From contig JAGXIT010000001.1 of NCBI GenBank assembly GCA_024635495.1, positions 1 through 63,808 of the forward strand: a stretch of 63,808 nt of DNA. Reading direction: 5' to 3'. A model generated the notes under the pieces. It worked only from the letters and a program-made list of their open reading frames with translations, had not been told where the DNA came from and searched no databases. A program made the translations under genes and the position numbers. This DNA is from Candidatus Saccharimonadota bacterium (GTDB lineage: Bacteria > Patescibacteriota > Saccharimonadia > Saccharimonadales > UBA4665). Of this stretch, positions 8,487-16,925 are shown in pieces (the stretch's first letter is position 1; every line of letters starts with the position of its first letter).

Positions 8487-9926
8487 CTACTCAAACTGAC
8501 GAACTTTGATCGTATCGGTCGTGCCGACAACGCCAGGATGCTGGCCACTGACCATTACTACGACATCGCCCTTTTCAAACACTTGGTTTTGACGCAAAAA
8601 ATCGGTCAATTCATGTGCCGCGCTTTTGCTGACAGGTCGTACATAACTACCGACATCATAGACGATGGCGAGCTGCTGTGCGGTTCGAGCACTATCTGTT
8701 ACGGCAATCAGGGGCATACCTGGTCGCTCTGAGGCGATTGTATAGACAGTGGCACCAGTCTTGGTCTCTGCCACGATAGCCTTGGCATGGATGCTGTGTG
8801 AAAGGCTGATGACGCCGCGGCTGATGGCGACTTGTCTTGAGGGGTGTTTATCGGATTGACCCTTGAAAGTCACATCCAATATGTCGTGTGACTGCGCGTA
8901 CATGATGATGCGCTTCATCATTCTGACTGCGTGGTGTGGGTACTTGCCCATAGCAGTTTCGTCGCTGAGCATGACACAGTCGGCGCCGAGATACACTGCT
9001 GTCGCTACGTCTGAGACTTCTGCTCGACTTGGTTCAGGGGTTTCGGTCATACTCGCCAGCATTTGAGTTGCAACAATTGTAGGCTTGCCATACTGTAAGC
9101 CGAAACTGATAATGCGTCGCTGCGCTACTGGTACAACTTCTGGACTAACCTCGACTGCCATATCACCGCGAGCAACCATGGCAAGATCAGTTGCTTGCAT
9201 GATTTCTTCGAGATTATCGATAGCAAGTTTGGTCTCAAGCTTGGCGATAATTTTGCGATCTCCACCAAGGTTTTTGATAGTTTTACGCATGTTCTCGATA
9301 TCAGTAGCAGTCTGAATGAAGCTCATGGCGACATAATCGATGTCTTGTGTGCTCCCGTAAGCCAAGTCTGCTTTGTCCTTTTCGGTAATCACATCACCGG
9401 CAAAATCTGTGTCTGGTAGGTTGATACCTTTGCGCTTGAGTAGTACGCCGTCGTTCTGGACTTCCACGTAGACGATACCGTCACGAACATTGGTGATTTT
9501 GGTGCGGACACGGCCGTCGAACATGTAGAGTCGCTCGCCACGCTTCACCTTCTTGGTCAGGTCATATTGCGTCGGGATGATACCATCCTCAACCCAATTA
9601 GCGTTATAGGCAAGCCGAAGTGTCTGGCCGGTTTGTACCGGGATGATATCGTCGAATTCACCGAGGCGTATTTTTGGACCTTGCAAGTCCTGGATGATGG
9701 CCACAGGTTTTTTGAGCTCTTTGCTCGCTCTGCGTATCCATTTGATTTGCTTGGTACGTTCCTCGTGACTGCCGTGGCTGAAGTTTAGACGAATACCGTC
9801 TGCCCCATCAGAGATGAGGAGACGAATCGCGTCATAACTATCGGTCGCTGGACCGAGGGTTGCAATTATTTTTGTCCGTTTGAACCGTGATAGCGGCGCT
9901 GACCGCTCAGATGTAGATGTTGTCAT
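8487..9926 (-). CDS. pyk: pyruvate kinase
   Basis: Converts phosphoenolpyruvate and ADP to pyruvate and ATP. The 479-aa protein begins MTTSTSERS; this start is chosen because TACACT ends 9 nt upstream, although an in-frame start exists six codons earlier. Motifs are KIIATLGPATDS, the substrate and metal residues RLNFSHGS, the active-site segment MVARGDMAVEV, and ATQMLASM. The C-terminal allosteric domain is present through VVVMVSGQHPG. It lies in the glycolysis cluster beside ppsA, which runs the opposite reaction. Confidence 0.96.
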   Translation of the reverse strand: MTTSTSERSAPLSRFKRTKIIATLGPATDSYDAIRLLISDGADGIRLNFSHGSHEERTKQIKWIRRASKELKKPVAIIQDLQGPKIRLGEFDDIIPVQTGQTLRLAYNANWVEDGIIPTQYDLTKKVKRGERLYMFDGRVRTKITNVRDGIVYVEVQNDGVLLKRKGINLPDTDFAGDVITEKDKADLAYGSTQDIDYVAMSFIQTATDIENMRKTIKNLGGDRKIIAKLETKLAIDNLEEIMQATDLAMVARGDMAVEVSPEVVPVAQRRIISFGLQYGKPTIVATQMLASMTETPEPSRAEVSDVATAVYLGADCVMLSDETAMGKYPHHAVRMMKRIIMYAQSHDILDVTFKGQSDKHPSRQVAISRGVISLSHSIHAKAIVAETKTGATVYTIASERPGMPLIAVTDSARTAQQLAIVYDVGSYVRPVSKSAAHELTDFLRQNQVFEKGDVVVMVSGQHPGVVGTTDTIKVRQFE

Positions 9927-9935
9927 ATAGTCATT

Positions 9936-9941
9936 AGTGTA
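9936..9941 (-). promoter_or_regulatory. -10 element of pyk
   Basis: TACACT on the minus strand ends 9 nt before the ATG at 9926 and supports that start codon. Confidence 0.45.
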
Positions 9942-9992
9942 CACGAATGAAAGTGGCTATTCAAATGAACTGAGCCCTGTTCACGCGTGATG

Positions 9993-12365
9993 TTAGCGCC
10001 CAAGTCGCTCTTCGGTTTTTTTGAGGTCAATGGTCGTTTTGATGATAGTGTCTGGCGCGAGCGAAATACTATCGATACCAATTTCAACGAGGAACCTGGC
10101 AAATTCTGGATAGTCTGATGGGGCTTGCCCACAAATACCGACTTTCACGCCCTTCTTCTTGGCAACATGGACGACTTCACGAATCATCGATTTCACAGCT
10201 TCGTTATTCTCGTCGTAATCATGTGCGACCATGTAGTTGTCTCTGTCGACTCCCAGCGTTAGCTGTGTAAGGTCATTACTGCCGATAGAGAATCCGTCGA
10301 ATAGTTCGGCAAACTGCTCAGCCAAAATAACGTTACTTGGAATCTCAACCATCATGTAGGCTTCGAATCCGTTGTCGCCACGGCGCAAACCTTGCTCGGC
10401 CATGATATCGAGGACCTTGTGTGCCTCCTCTAGTGTGCGGCAGAATGGCACCATCGCTTTGATGTTGGTGAGACCCATTTCGTCGCGAACCCTCTTAAAT
10501 GCCTGACACTCGAGTTCAAAGGCAGCTTTGTAGCGCTCGTCGTAATAGCGGCTTGCACCACGCCAGCCAATCATTGGATTGTTCTCGACTGGTTCAAACT
10601 GCGTGCCACCGATAAGGTTGGCGTATTCGTTGGTCTTAAAATCGCTGAACCTTATGATGACATCATTTGGATAGAAGGCAGCACCAAGAATACTGATGCC
10701 TTCGGCTAGTTTATCGACGAAGTATTGAGATAAGTCATCGTAACCCTTGGTCAATGCGCGAATCTGCGCACGAAGAGCTTTGTCTTTGACCTGATCAAAA
10801 TGGAGAAGTGCTAATGGGTGAATCTTGATATGTGAATCGATGATGAACTCTTCACGAGCCAAACCGACACCATCATTCGGAATGAGTGAATACGCGAAAG
10901 CCTGGTCAGGTGAACCAATGTTCATCATGATGCGCGTCTTTGTGCGCGCAAGGTCAGTTATGTCGGTGCGGTTGACGTCGAAGTGTAGGATGCCTTCATA
11001 GACAGTACCTTCGTCACCACCACCGCCACAGTTGACGGTAATTTCTTGGCCATCTTCAATAAGCTCAGATGCATTACCTGTGCCGACTACACAAGGGATG
11101 CCGAGCTCACGCGAAACGATAGCTGCGTGACAAGTACGACCGCCTTTATCGGTTACGATAGCACTGGCAATCTTCATGATTGGTACCCAGTCTGGGTCAG
11201 TCATTTCGGTGACAAGGACATCGCCCTCTTTGAAATCATCGATATCAGCTACGCTCATAATCTTGCTCGCCTTGCCAGCGCCAATCTTACTACCAACACT
11301 TGTACCAGTGGCAATTAACTTACCCTCTTCGGTGAGCTTGTATTCTTCTACGACATTGACATTACGGCGAGACTGGACTGTCTCGGCACGAGCTTGGACG
11401 ATATAGAGCTGGCCGTCATCTTCGTCGAGAGCCCATTCGATATCCATTGGGTGACCATAGTGCTCCTCGATGAGCATACCCCAATGGGCGAGCGTTTTGA
11501 CTTGGTCGTCGGTAATCGAAAACCTGTCTTGGTCATGTTGCGTGACAGGAATGTTCTTTGTCTGGCTGTGACCGGTTGGTATCATTTTCAGCTTCTTTGT
11601 ACCTAGTCGGTGCTTGAGTATTGCCATGGTTGGTTTGAAGACGATAAAGTCGTCTGGGCTAACATGACCTTGCACGATATTTTCGCCTAATCCGTAGATT
11701 GAACTGACAACGACGGCATTTTTGAAGCCAGATTCGGTATCAATAGTAAACATCACACCGGCACACTCGGAGCGTACTGCAACCATCTGTTGAATGCCAA
11801 CAGATAGAGCAACTTTCATATGGTCAAATCCATTCGTTACGCGGTAGACAATGGCACGATCGGTAAAAAGTGAGGCGATACATTCTTTGACCGCACTCAA
11901 AACATTGGTATCGCCCTTGATATTAAGGAATGTTGCCTGCTGACCAGCAAATGATGCGTCTGGCAAATCCTCTGCAGTTGCAGATGAGCGAATGGCGACT
12001 ACAAGGTCACTCTTGTCGTGACCACATTTTTGGCTGAGTTCATTGTAGCCACGCTTGATTTCTTCTTCAAAATCAGCCGGCAAATTGGCGTTCGTGATAA
12101 TATCTCGAATCGCTTTACCACATGCTGCGAGTTCATGCATGTTGGTGACGTCGAGGCCTTCAAGCGTATCGGTGATGGCTTGATTGATACCAGCTTCTTG
12201 CAAGAAATAGCGATAGGCGTCGGCGGTGGTGGCTACGCCATTTGGTAGGTTGACTCCTTGGGGCTTTAAGTGACGATACATCTCTCCTAGGCTGGCATTC
12301 TTGCCTCCTACCTCAGGAATATCATCGATAGAAAGCTCCTCAAAGAATTTTAGATACTTGTACAT
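9993..12365 (-). CDS. ppsA: phosphoenolpyruvate synthase
   Basis: Makes phosphoenolpyruvate from pyruvate with ATP hydrolysed to AMP. The 790-aa length is typical. The N-terminal ATP-grasp domain starts GGKNASLGEM with the ATP-binding IRSSATAEDLPDASFAGQQ. The swivelling domain carries the phosphorylated His in GGRTCHAAIVSRELG. The C-terminal TIM barrel carries the catalytic Cys in GICGQAPSD. AAGGTGGG precedes the ATG, with TAATAT further upstream. Beside pyk and the lower glycolytic genes it may allow sugar phosphate formation from pyruvate or may run in reverse; the sequence alone cannot decide. Confidence 0.95.
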   Translation of the reverse strand: MYKYLKFFEELSIDDIPEVGGKNASLGEMYRHLKPQGVNLPNGVATTADAYRYFLQEAGINQAITDTLEGLDVTNMHELAACGKAIRDIITNANLPADFEEEIKRGYNELSQKCGHDKSDLVVAIRSSATAEDLPDASFAGQQATFLNIKGDTNVLSAVKECIASLFTDRAIVYRVTNGFDHMKVALSVGIQQMVAVRSECAGVMFTIDTESGFKNAVVVSSIYGLGENIVQGHVSPDDFIVFKPTMAILKHRLGTKKLKMIPTGHSQTKNIPVTQHDQDRFSITDDQVKTLAHWGMLIEEHYGHPMDIEWALDEDDGQLYIVQARAETVQSRRNVNVVEEYKLTEEGKLIATGTSVGSKIGAGKASKIMSVADIDDFKEGDVLVTEMTDPDWVPIMKIASAIVTDKGGRTCHAAIVSRELGIPCVVGTGNASELIEDGQEITVNCGGGGDEGTVYEGILHFDVNRTDITDLARTKTRIMMNIGSPDQAFAYSLIPNDGVGLAREEFIIDSHIKIHPLALLHFDQVKDKALRAQIRALTKGYDDLSQYFVDKLAEGISILGAAFYPNDVIIRFSDFKTNEYANLIGGTQFEPVENNPMIGWRGASRYYDERYKAAFELECQAFKRVRDEMGLTNIKAMVPFCRTLEEAHKVLDIMAEQGLRRGDNGFEAYMMVEIPSNVILAEQFAELFDGFSIGSNDLTQLTLGVDRDNYMVAHDYDENNEAVKSMIREVVHVAKKKGVKVGICGQAPSDYPEFARFLVEIGIDSISLAPDTIIKTTIDLKKTEERLGR

Positions 12366-12472
12366 GGGCCCACCTTTCTTACTCTAGAATATTATTGTGT
12401 TGTCTTAATCATAACGCTTATAGTTAGCTTTTGCAAAAATGTAATATGCATTACAGCCACCTTGGCGCAGCC

Positions 12473-14131
12473 TTATGCATTTGGCGGTTGTGTATCGATA
12501 TGTGCTTCACGTTTATCATGCATATGACCTTCTTCGTCGATGTCGTAAGCGAGTATATTGCCGAATGGCATTTCCAATTCTTCGACACCAGCGTCACTAA
12601 TTGTCTCGACGTATTTCATGAGGGCCCGCAGACTATTGCCATGTGCGACGATGAGGATATTTTTACCTTCTTTGAGTTTCGGCACGATTTCATTCTGATA
12701 GAATGGCACGACTCGCTCATACACCATCTTGAGGGTTTCACCTTTTGGCAGAGGGTGGTCCCATCCGCGACGAATGCCATTGAATTCTTCTTCGCCGACG
12801 AGTTCTTTCATATCCCACTTGTTCTTGCCGGTGTACTCGCCGTAATCACGCTCATTGATTTCATCGTGTCGTGAGACCGGTACCTCGAACTGTTGTGAGG
12901 CATTGAGAATCCCTTCGAGTGTTTCGAGTGTACGAACCTGCTGGGAACAAAATGCTTGGTCTACATTGATCTCGAGATTCTTAAGGGCGATGCCGAGCAG
13001 TGACGCTTCGTGAAAGCCTTTTTCGCTCAGGTGCACATCGGTCAGGCCAGTCCATTTGCCGGTAGCGTTCCATTCGGACTCAGCGTGTCGAGCCAGCAGT
13101 AACTTTCCGGCTGTTGTTTTGCCTGCTTGGACGCGGTTCGGTATATCACCGTACCAAAACTGAATAATATTCTGGCAAGCTGTGCCATTTATACGGCCGA
13201 TAGCCTCTTCGGTATTAAAGGCATTGTGTGGAGTGAGGATGACATTGGGCATCTTATTAAGCGCCATTAGCGTTACGCTATCCTCTGCGGTTGAACTTGG
13301 CAATGAACCACTGCGCAGCAAAGCGACCTCTTCGTGCAGGTCAAAGAGTTGTTCGCCTTCAAGCACGTCAAGTGCGGCACCGGCTATCTTGTGCGCATCG
13401 AGAATCTCGGCAAGCGCGCTTGTGTCGACAAGTTCACCGCGGGCGGTATTAATGAGGATTGCATTTGGTTTCATGAGCTCAAGGTTATCGGCATTCAGCA
13501 GGTGCTTATTCTCTGGTGTCAGCGGCGCATGAAGTGTCACGATATCGCTCGCCCTGAGCAAGTCCTCGAGCGAAACGTAGTCAAAGCCAAGACTCTGCGC
13601 CAGCTCTTCCTTGGCGAATGGATCGAATGCGATGACACGCATCTCAAAGCCATTTGCAATCTTGATAGTGTGTTGTCCGATGTGTCCAGTACCGATGACA
13701 CCGATTGTTTTGCCGTGTAAGTCATGGCCCATCATATATTCTGGGTCGTATTCGTGATTCAAAAATCCGAGACTAGCTGGAATTTTGCGCATCAGCGACA
13801 GCATAAGTGTGAAAGCATACTCTGCAACCGTCGACTCACCGTACGTTGGCACGTTTACAACTGCAATGTCTCGCGCTGTTGCTGCCTTCAGATCGATATT
13901 ATTGAAGCCGGTCGAGCGACAAGCGATTAGCTTGAGATTTGGCATCGCCTCAATCATTTCGGCCGTGACCGTACTCGTCACAAATACCGAGATAACCTCT
14001 GCATCTTCTTTAAGATTTGTAGTGCTCGTGGATTCCTCGATAAAATCCCATTGATGATCAGTGTCCTTCATTCCCTCGGTAAGCTGTTGCTTATCAAGTT
14101 CTGAGGTATCGTAAAAATATATATGTGCCAT
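12473..14131 (-). CDS. fused D-lactate dehydrogenase and phosphoglycerate mutase
   Basis: A 552-aa two-enzyme fusion. Residues about 1-335 form a D-2-hydroxyacid dehydrogenase most like D-lactate dehydrogenase: NAD loop VIGTGHIGQHT, catalytic Arg in INTARGELV (231), Glu in DVLEGE and His in LTPHNAF (302). After a short linker (AGKTTAGK), residues about 343-545 form a cofactor-dependent (2,3-bisphosphoglycerate) phosphoglycerate mutase: phosphorylated His in LLARHAESEWN (349), NERDYGEYTG with the acid-base Glu, and the second His in VAHGNSLRAL (497). Both catalytic sets look intact and there is no stop or frameshift at the junction. No separate gpm or ldh gene is seen here. It is divergent from eno, the next glycolytic step. 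Confidence 0.93.
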   Translation of the reverse strand: MAHIYFYDTSELDKQQLTEGMKDTDHQWDFIEESTSTTNLKEDAEVISVFVTSTVTAEMIEAMPNLKLIACRSTGFNNIDLKAATARDIAVVNVPTYGESTVAEYAFTLMLSLMRKIPASLGFLNHEYDPEYMMGHDLHGKTIGVIGTGHIGQHTIKIANGFEMRVIAFDPFAKEELAQSLGFDYVSLEDLLRASDIVTLHAPLTPENKHLLNADNLELMKPNAILINTARGELVDTSALAEILDAHKIAGAALDVLEGEQLFDLHEEVALLRSGSLPSSTAEDSVTLMALNKMPNVILTPHNAFNTEEAIGRINGTACQNIIQFWYGDIPNRVQAGKTTAGKLLLARHAESEWNATGKWTGLTDVHLSEKGFHEASLLGIALKNLEINVDQAFCSQQVRTLETLEGILNASQQFEVPVSRHDEINERDYGEYTGKNKWDMKELVGEEEFNGIRRGWDHPLPKGETLKMVYERVVPFYQNEIVPKLKEGKNILIVAHGNSLRALMKYVETISDAGVEELEMPFGNILAYDIDEEGHMHDKREAHIDTQPPNA

Positions 14132-14205
14132 ATCGTTTCATTATTACACAAGCATAAGCAGTAAAAAAGCGTAAACTGTTGGCGAGTTTATTGAAAATAT
14201 GCAAC

Positions 14206-14211
14206 TATAGT
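14206..14211 (+). promoter_or_regulatory. possible -10 element of eno
   Basis: TATAGT lies only 4 nt before the enolase ATG at 14216. The spacing is tighter than at other genes here, so the assignment is tentative. Confidence 0.25.
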
Positions 14212-14215
14212 GCTT

Positions 14216-15487
14216 ATGGATATACAATCAATCACCGCACGACAAATATTAGATTCACGGGGTAACCCAACGGTTGAGGCTGATGTGACACTCTCTAGTG
14301 GCATCATGGGCCGCGCAGCAGTACCATCCGGTGCTTCTACCGGTAGTCACGAGGCTTGTGAGCTTCGCGACGAAGATGCCTCCCAGTACAGCGGCAAATC
14401 CGTCACAAAAGCAGTGGCAGCCGTGAATACCGAGATACAAGATGCGCTTGCCGGTAAACCTGCCGACGACCAATTCCAAATCGATAAAATTATGATGGAA
14501 CTCGATGGCACGCCCAACAAATCTCGTTTAGGGGCAAATGCCATCCTCGCCGTCTCACTCGCCTGCGCCCGAGCCGCTGCAGCCGAACGTAAACTGCCAC
14601 TCTACCGCCACCTCAATGACATCGCCGGCAATCCCGACATGAGCATCCCGATGCCGATGATGAATATTGTCAATGGCGGCAAACATGCTCTGGGCGGAGC
14701 CGACATCCAAGAAGGTATGATTATCCCCCATGGCGCTCAATCGATTATAGACGCCGTCCGCATGGGTGCCGAGATTTTCCACGCACTGCAGAAGCAGCTC
14801 GCCAGCGAACATTTATCAACACAGGTTGGTGACGAAGGTGGCTTTGCGATTGCTGTCGATGAGAACACTCATGTGCTCGAAATACTCAAGCAGGCAACCG
14901 AGGCTGCTGGCTATACTCCAGGCCAAGACGTCTTGTTCGCTCTAGATGTCGCCGCAGCCGAACTCTACAAAGACGATGCGTACGTACTAGAGCGCGAAGG
15001 TAAGACCCTGTCGGCGAGCGAGCTCATCGATTGGTATACAACCCTCGTCGAGCAATACCCACTGGTATCTATCGAGGACGGACTCGGCGAAGACGATTGG
15101 GAAAACTGGCGAGCACAGACCGAGAAGCTTGGCCACATTCAACTCGTCGGCGACGACCTACTCGTCACAAACCCCGAGCGACTGACCCACGCCATCGAAG
15201 AGAAATCATGTAATGCCATCCTCATTAAGTTGAACCAGATCGGAACACTCACCGAAACTATCCAGGTTATCAACCGCTCACACCAAGCTGGCTTCAATAC
15301 GGTCATCTCACACCGTAGTGGCGAGACAGAAGATGTCTTCATAGCGCACCTCGCCGTCGGCACTGGCGCCGGGCAAATCAAGACTGGCTCACTGTCTCGT
15401 AGCGACCGTGTCGCAAAATACAATGAGCTCATCCGCATCAGCGAAGCAGCCCCCGAACTCCCCCTCGCTCATCCGTTTAGCCACTAA
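14216..15487 (+). CDS. eno: enolase
   Basis: Dehydrates 2-phosphoglycerate to phosphoenolpyruvate. The 423-aa product begins MDIQSITARQILDSRGNPT, the standard enolase N-terminus; an in-frame GTG two codons earlier is ignored. Motifs are VPSGASTGSHEA, the catalytic Glu in GDEGGFA, the metal ligand in SIEDGLGEDDW, and SHRSGETED near the C-terminus. Full length for the family. It diverges from the ldh-gpm fusion, so the phosphoglycerate mutase, enolase and pyruvate kinase steps are encoded within about 7 kb. Confidence 0.97.
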   Translation: MDIQSITARQILDSRGNPTVEADVTLSSGIMGRAAVPSGASTGSHEACELRDEDASQYSGKSVTKAVAAVNTEIQDALAGKPADDQFQIDKIMMELDGTPNKSRLGANAILAVSLACARAAAAERKLPLYRHLNDIAGNPDMSIPMPMMNIVNGGKHALGGADIQEGMIIPHGAQSIIDAVRMGAEIFHALQKQLASEHLSTQVGDEGGFAIAVDENTHVLEILKQATEAAGYTPGQDVLFALDVAAAELYKDDAYVLEREGKTLSASELIDWYTTLVEQYPLVSIEDGLGEDDWENWRAQTEKLGHIQLVGDDLLVTNPERLTHAIEEKSCNAILIKLNQIGTLTETIQVINRSHQAGFNTVISHRSGETEDVFIAHLAVGTGAGQIKTGSLSRSDRVAKYNELIRISEAAPELPLAHPFSH

Positions 15488-15507
15488 CCAAAAGCACTCC
15501 TTAAATA

Positions 15508-15536
15508 TTGTATTTTTATAGTAATTATGCTATAAT
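15508..15536 (+). promoter_or_regulatory. extended -10 promoter for the 107-aa gene
   Basis: TTGTAT and TATAAT are separated by 17 bp, and TGC sits just before the -10 (extended -10). The predicted transcript has a leader of about 75 nt containing the GAGACA/TGTCTC hairpin at 15551-15566. Confidence 0.6.
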
Positions 15537-15550
15537 TATACGGTTTTGTA

Positions 15551-15566
15551 GAGACAAATCTGTCTC
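15551..15566 (+). promoter_or_regulatory. leader hairpin
   Basis: A perfect 6-bp stem (GAGACA with TGTCTC) closed by AATC lies near the predicted 5' end of the transcript for the 107-aa gene. Confidence 0.4.
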
Positions 15567-15617
15567 CGAACGTTAACATTCTCAGCCCAGTCCCACTACC
15601 CAGATTGGAATTTCATC

Positions 15618-15941
15618 ATGGAAGCAGGAACAAGCGTAAAAATCAGCGTCACAGCTAACGTAAGTATCCACGCGATACTCGTACTCATGTACGGCAACGA
15701 CAAGGTGATCACAAGCTCCTACCCCGGAGACCTAGATGCAGGTCTTGAAGCGGGACACTTCCTGGTCGCCATCAAGAGCATTCTCGAGCCCACCGACAAG
15801 CAGTTCATCAAGGTTCTCACCCCGAGCGGCGAGTTTTGCCAGTTCGGTATCAGCCACGAGATCAACAGCAAGAACGGTGATGAGATCGGAGACTACGTCC
15901 TCGAGCTCGAAGACATCGACCCGAACTACTCAGAGGGCTGA
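15618..15941 (+). CDS. hypothetical protein, 107 aa
   Basis: Not recognised. The protein is small, acidic and soluble with alternating beta-like segments (VKISVTANVSIHAILVLMY, HFLVAIKSILEP), ending in an acidic tail (ELEDIDPNYSEG). There is no signal peptide. Codon use is visibly GC-rich (AAG, CTC, ATC, AAC favoured), similar to the island genes at 20.5-22.2 kb. A strong upstream promoter and bracketing hairpins suggest a single-gene, well expressed transcript. GGAA lies about 8 nt before the ATG, a weak ribosome site. Confidence 0.6.
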   Translation: MEAGTSVKISVTANVSIHAILVLMYGNDKVITSSYPGDLDAGLEAGHFLVAIKSILEPTDKQFIKVLTPSGEFCQFGISHEINSKNGDEIGDYVLELEDIDPNYSEG

Positions 15942-15952
15942 GGACACCGCGA

Positions 15953-16035
15953 GGTGGAGAACGGTGACGTGAGTGTCGAGAAAGTAGCGCCTAATAACGC
16001 AACCCTCTCGACATTCCGTCGCCGCCTCCTCCACC
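15953..16035 (+). terminator. long nested hairpin after the 107-aa gene
   Basis: Nested inverted repeats: GGTGGAG (15953-15959) pairs with CTCCACC (16029-16035), GACG with CGTC, and TGTCGAGA (15974-15981) with TCTCGACA (16006-16013). There is no clear T tract, so it may be a processed 3' end or a structured RNA rather than a simple terminator. Confidence 0.45.
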
Positions 16036-16115
16036 TTGCATTTCTCATTGTCCATCATCACAAAATAGATGGTGGCCAGCGTGAAATTAAAATAACGTGC
16101 CAGATACGTGAGCAA

Positions 16116-16144
16116 TTGTCATACCGCCTCTGTTATGCTACAAT
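16116..16144 (+). promoter_or_regulatory. promoter of tRNA-Glu
   Basis: TTGTCA, 17 bp, then TACAAT preceded by TGC, about 30 nt before the tRNA. The segment from TGCTACAATT to CGAAGT is shared with the tRNA-Lys promoter at 31702-31730. Confidence 0.75.
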
Positions 16145-16174
16145 TTTGTTCGAAGTGCGCACAGGCTTCGACAA

Positions 16175-16249
16175 GGCCCCATCGTCTATCGGTTAGGACA
16201 TCAGGTTTTCATCCTGGCAAGAGGAGTTCGACTCTCCTTGGGGTCACCA
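16175..16249 (+). tRNA. tRNA-Glu (UUC)
   Basis: The sequence folds as a standard cloverleaf. The 7-bp acceptor stem pairs GGCCCCA with TGGGGTC, followed by discriminator A and an encoded CCA. The anticodon loop TTTTCAT has anticodon TTC, and the T-loop is TTCGACT. Anticodon and stem agree with glutamate. Confidence 0.96.
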
Positions 16250-16257
16250 ATAAAAAC

Positions 16258-16283
16258 AGATCACTCCAGGGTGGTCTTTTTTT
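16258..16283 (+). terminator. terminator of tRNA-Glu
   Basis: AGATCAC pairs with GTGGTCT (one G-T pair) around a 6-nt loop, followed directly by a run of T. Confidence 0.8.
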
Positions 16284-16449
16284 ATTGGTTATGTTCAGAC
16301 TGAGACGAACTCCGTCGAGCGAGCAACGCGAACGGGGAGTGCGATAATCAAGGCCACGTACAGAAGCTTACTTCGAGCATGGTCGCTGAGTATATGCGTG
16401 CAGGCGCCATACTCTCCCAGGTTGCCCCAGAAAACATTCCACGGATATA
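16284..16449. other. non-coding 3' flank of tRNA-Glu
   Basis: No gene seen. It contains GAGCGAGCAACGCGAACGG (16316-16334), resembling GAGCGAAGCGAACGG in the 3' flank of tRNA-Arg. Nothing else is recognised before the promoter at 16450. Confidence 0.4.
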
Positions 16450-16478
16450 TTGACGCAAATAGTTAAAAGTTTTATAAT
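16450..16478 (+). promoter_or_regulatory. near-consensus promoter of a leaderless gene
   Basis: TTGACG, 17 bp, then TATAAT ending 8 nt before the ATG at 16487. The predicted transcription start coincides with the start codon. Confidence 0.75.
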
Positions 16479-16486
16479 CAAATTCA

Positions 16487-16786
16487 ATGTCTGAGAATAT
16501 TAATGCAAATGCCATACCCCCCACAGCGAATCCAGCGATGGCTCAACGCTGGACTGACTTAGCCGATGGTGGAAGTGCAATAGATATACATAGGATCTTC
16601 CAAGCGCGGCGCGGATATGAGGCGTTCCTTGATAGGCGGAGTAGCACGATGTTACCACGAAAACGCGAGCAAATTACTGCCGATATAGCATTCATAGATG
16701 AACTTATCACTGAAAGAGAACTCGTAGATCCTTCGCGCACCAAACGTCTGGCTGCATTTGTTATGCAGAAAATCCACAAATCATAG
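16487..16786 (+). CDS. hypothetical protein, 99 aa
   Basis: Not recognised. The N-terminus is Asn/Pro/Ala rich (MSENINANAIPP); the remainder looks helical and charged (RRGYEAFLDRRSS, IAFIDELITERELV) without membrane segments. It has a strong promoter and no leader, so it is probably expressed as a single gene. It converges with the large surface-protein gene, with terminator 16794-16816 between them. Confidence 0.6.
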   Translation: MSENINANAIPPTANPAMAQRWTDLADGGSAIDIHRIFQARRGYEAFLDRRSSTMLPRKREQITADIAFIDELITERELVDPSRTKRLAAFVMQKIHKS

Positions 16787-16793
16787 ACATATG

Positions 16794-16816
16794 AAAAACC
16801 CGCCAAGGGTGGCGGG
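16794..16816 (-). terminator. terminator of the 501-aa surface protein gene
   Basis: On the minus strand CCCGCC pairs with GGCGGG around a 6-nt loop and is followed by TTTTT. On the plus strand there is no T tract. Confidence 0.8.
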
Positions 16817-16828
16817 CTCACATAAGTC

Positions 16829-16841
16829 TGAGCGGTCAGTC
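16829..16841 (-). repeat. shared 3' UTR motif, copy 1
   Basis: GACTGACCGCTCA on the minus strand, between the stop codon of the 501-aa surface protein and its terminator. The same 13-mer occupies the same position after the 476-aa surface protein (18538-18550). Confidence 0.7.
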
Positions 16842-16925
16842 ATGATTACTCAAAATGTATTACCCGCAAGTATAGCACAAACGGTATAAAAATACAACAC
16901 CCTGGCCCGCTCTAGCGGCGGTTAT

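Noticed and set aside
15939-15941. Alternative genetic code with UGA as glycine, as in some CPR lineages
   Set aside because: UGA is a plausible natural stop here and at other genes; the long reliable genes have no in-frame UGA at conserved glycine positions.
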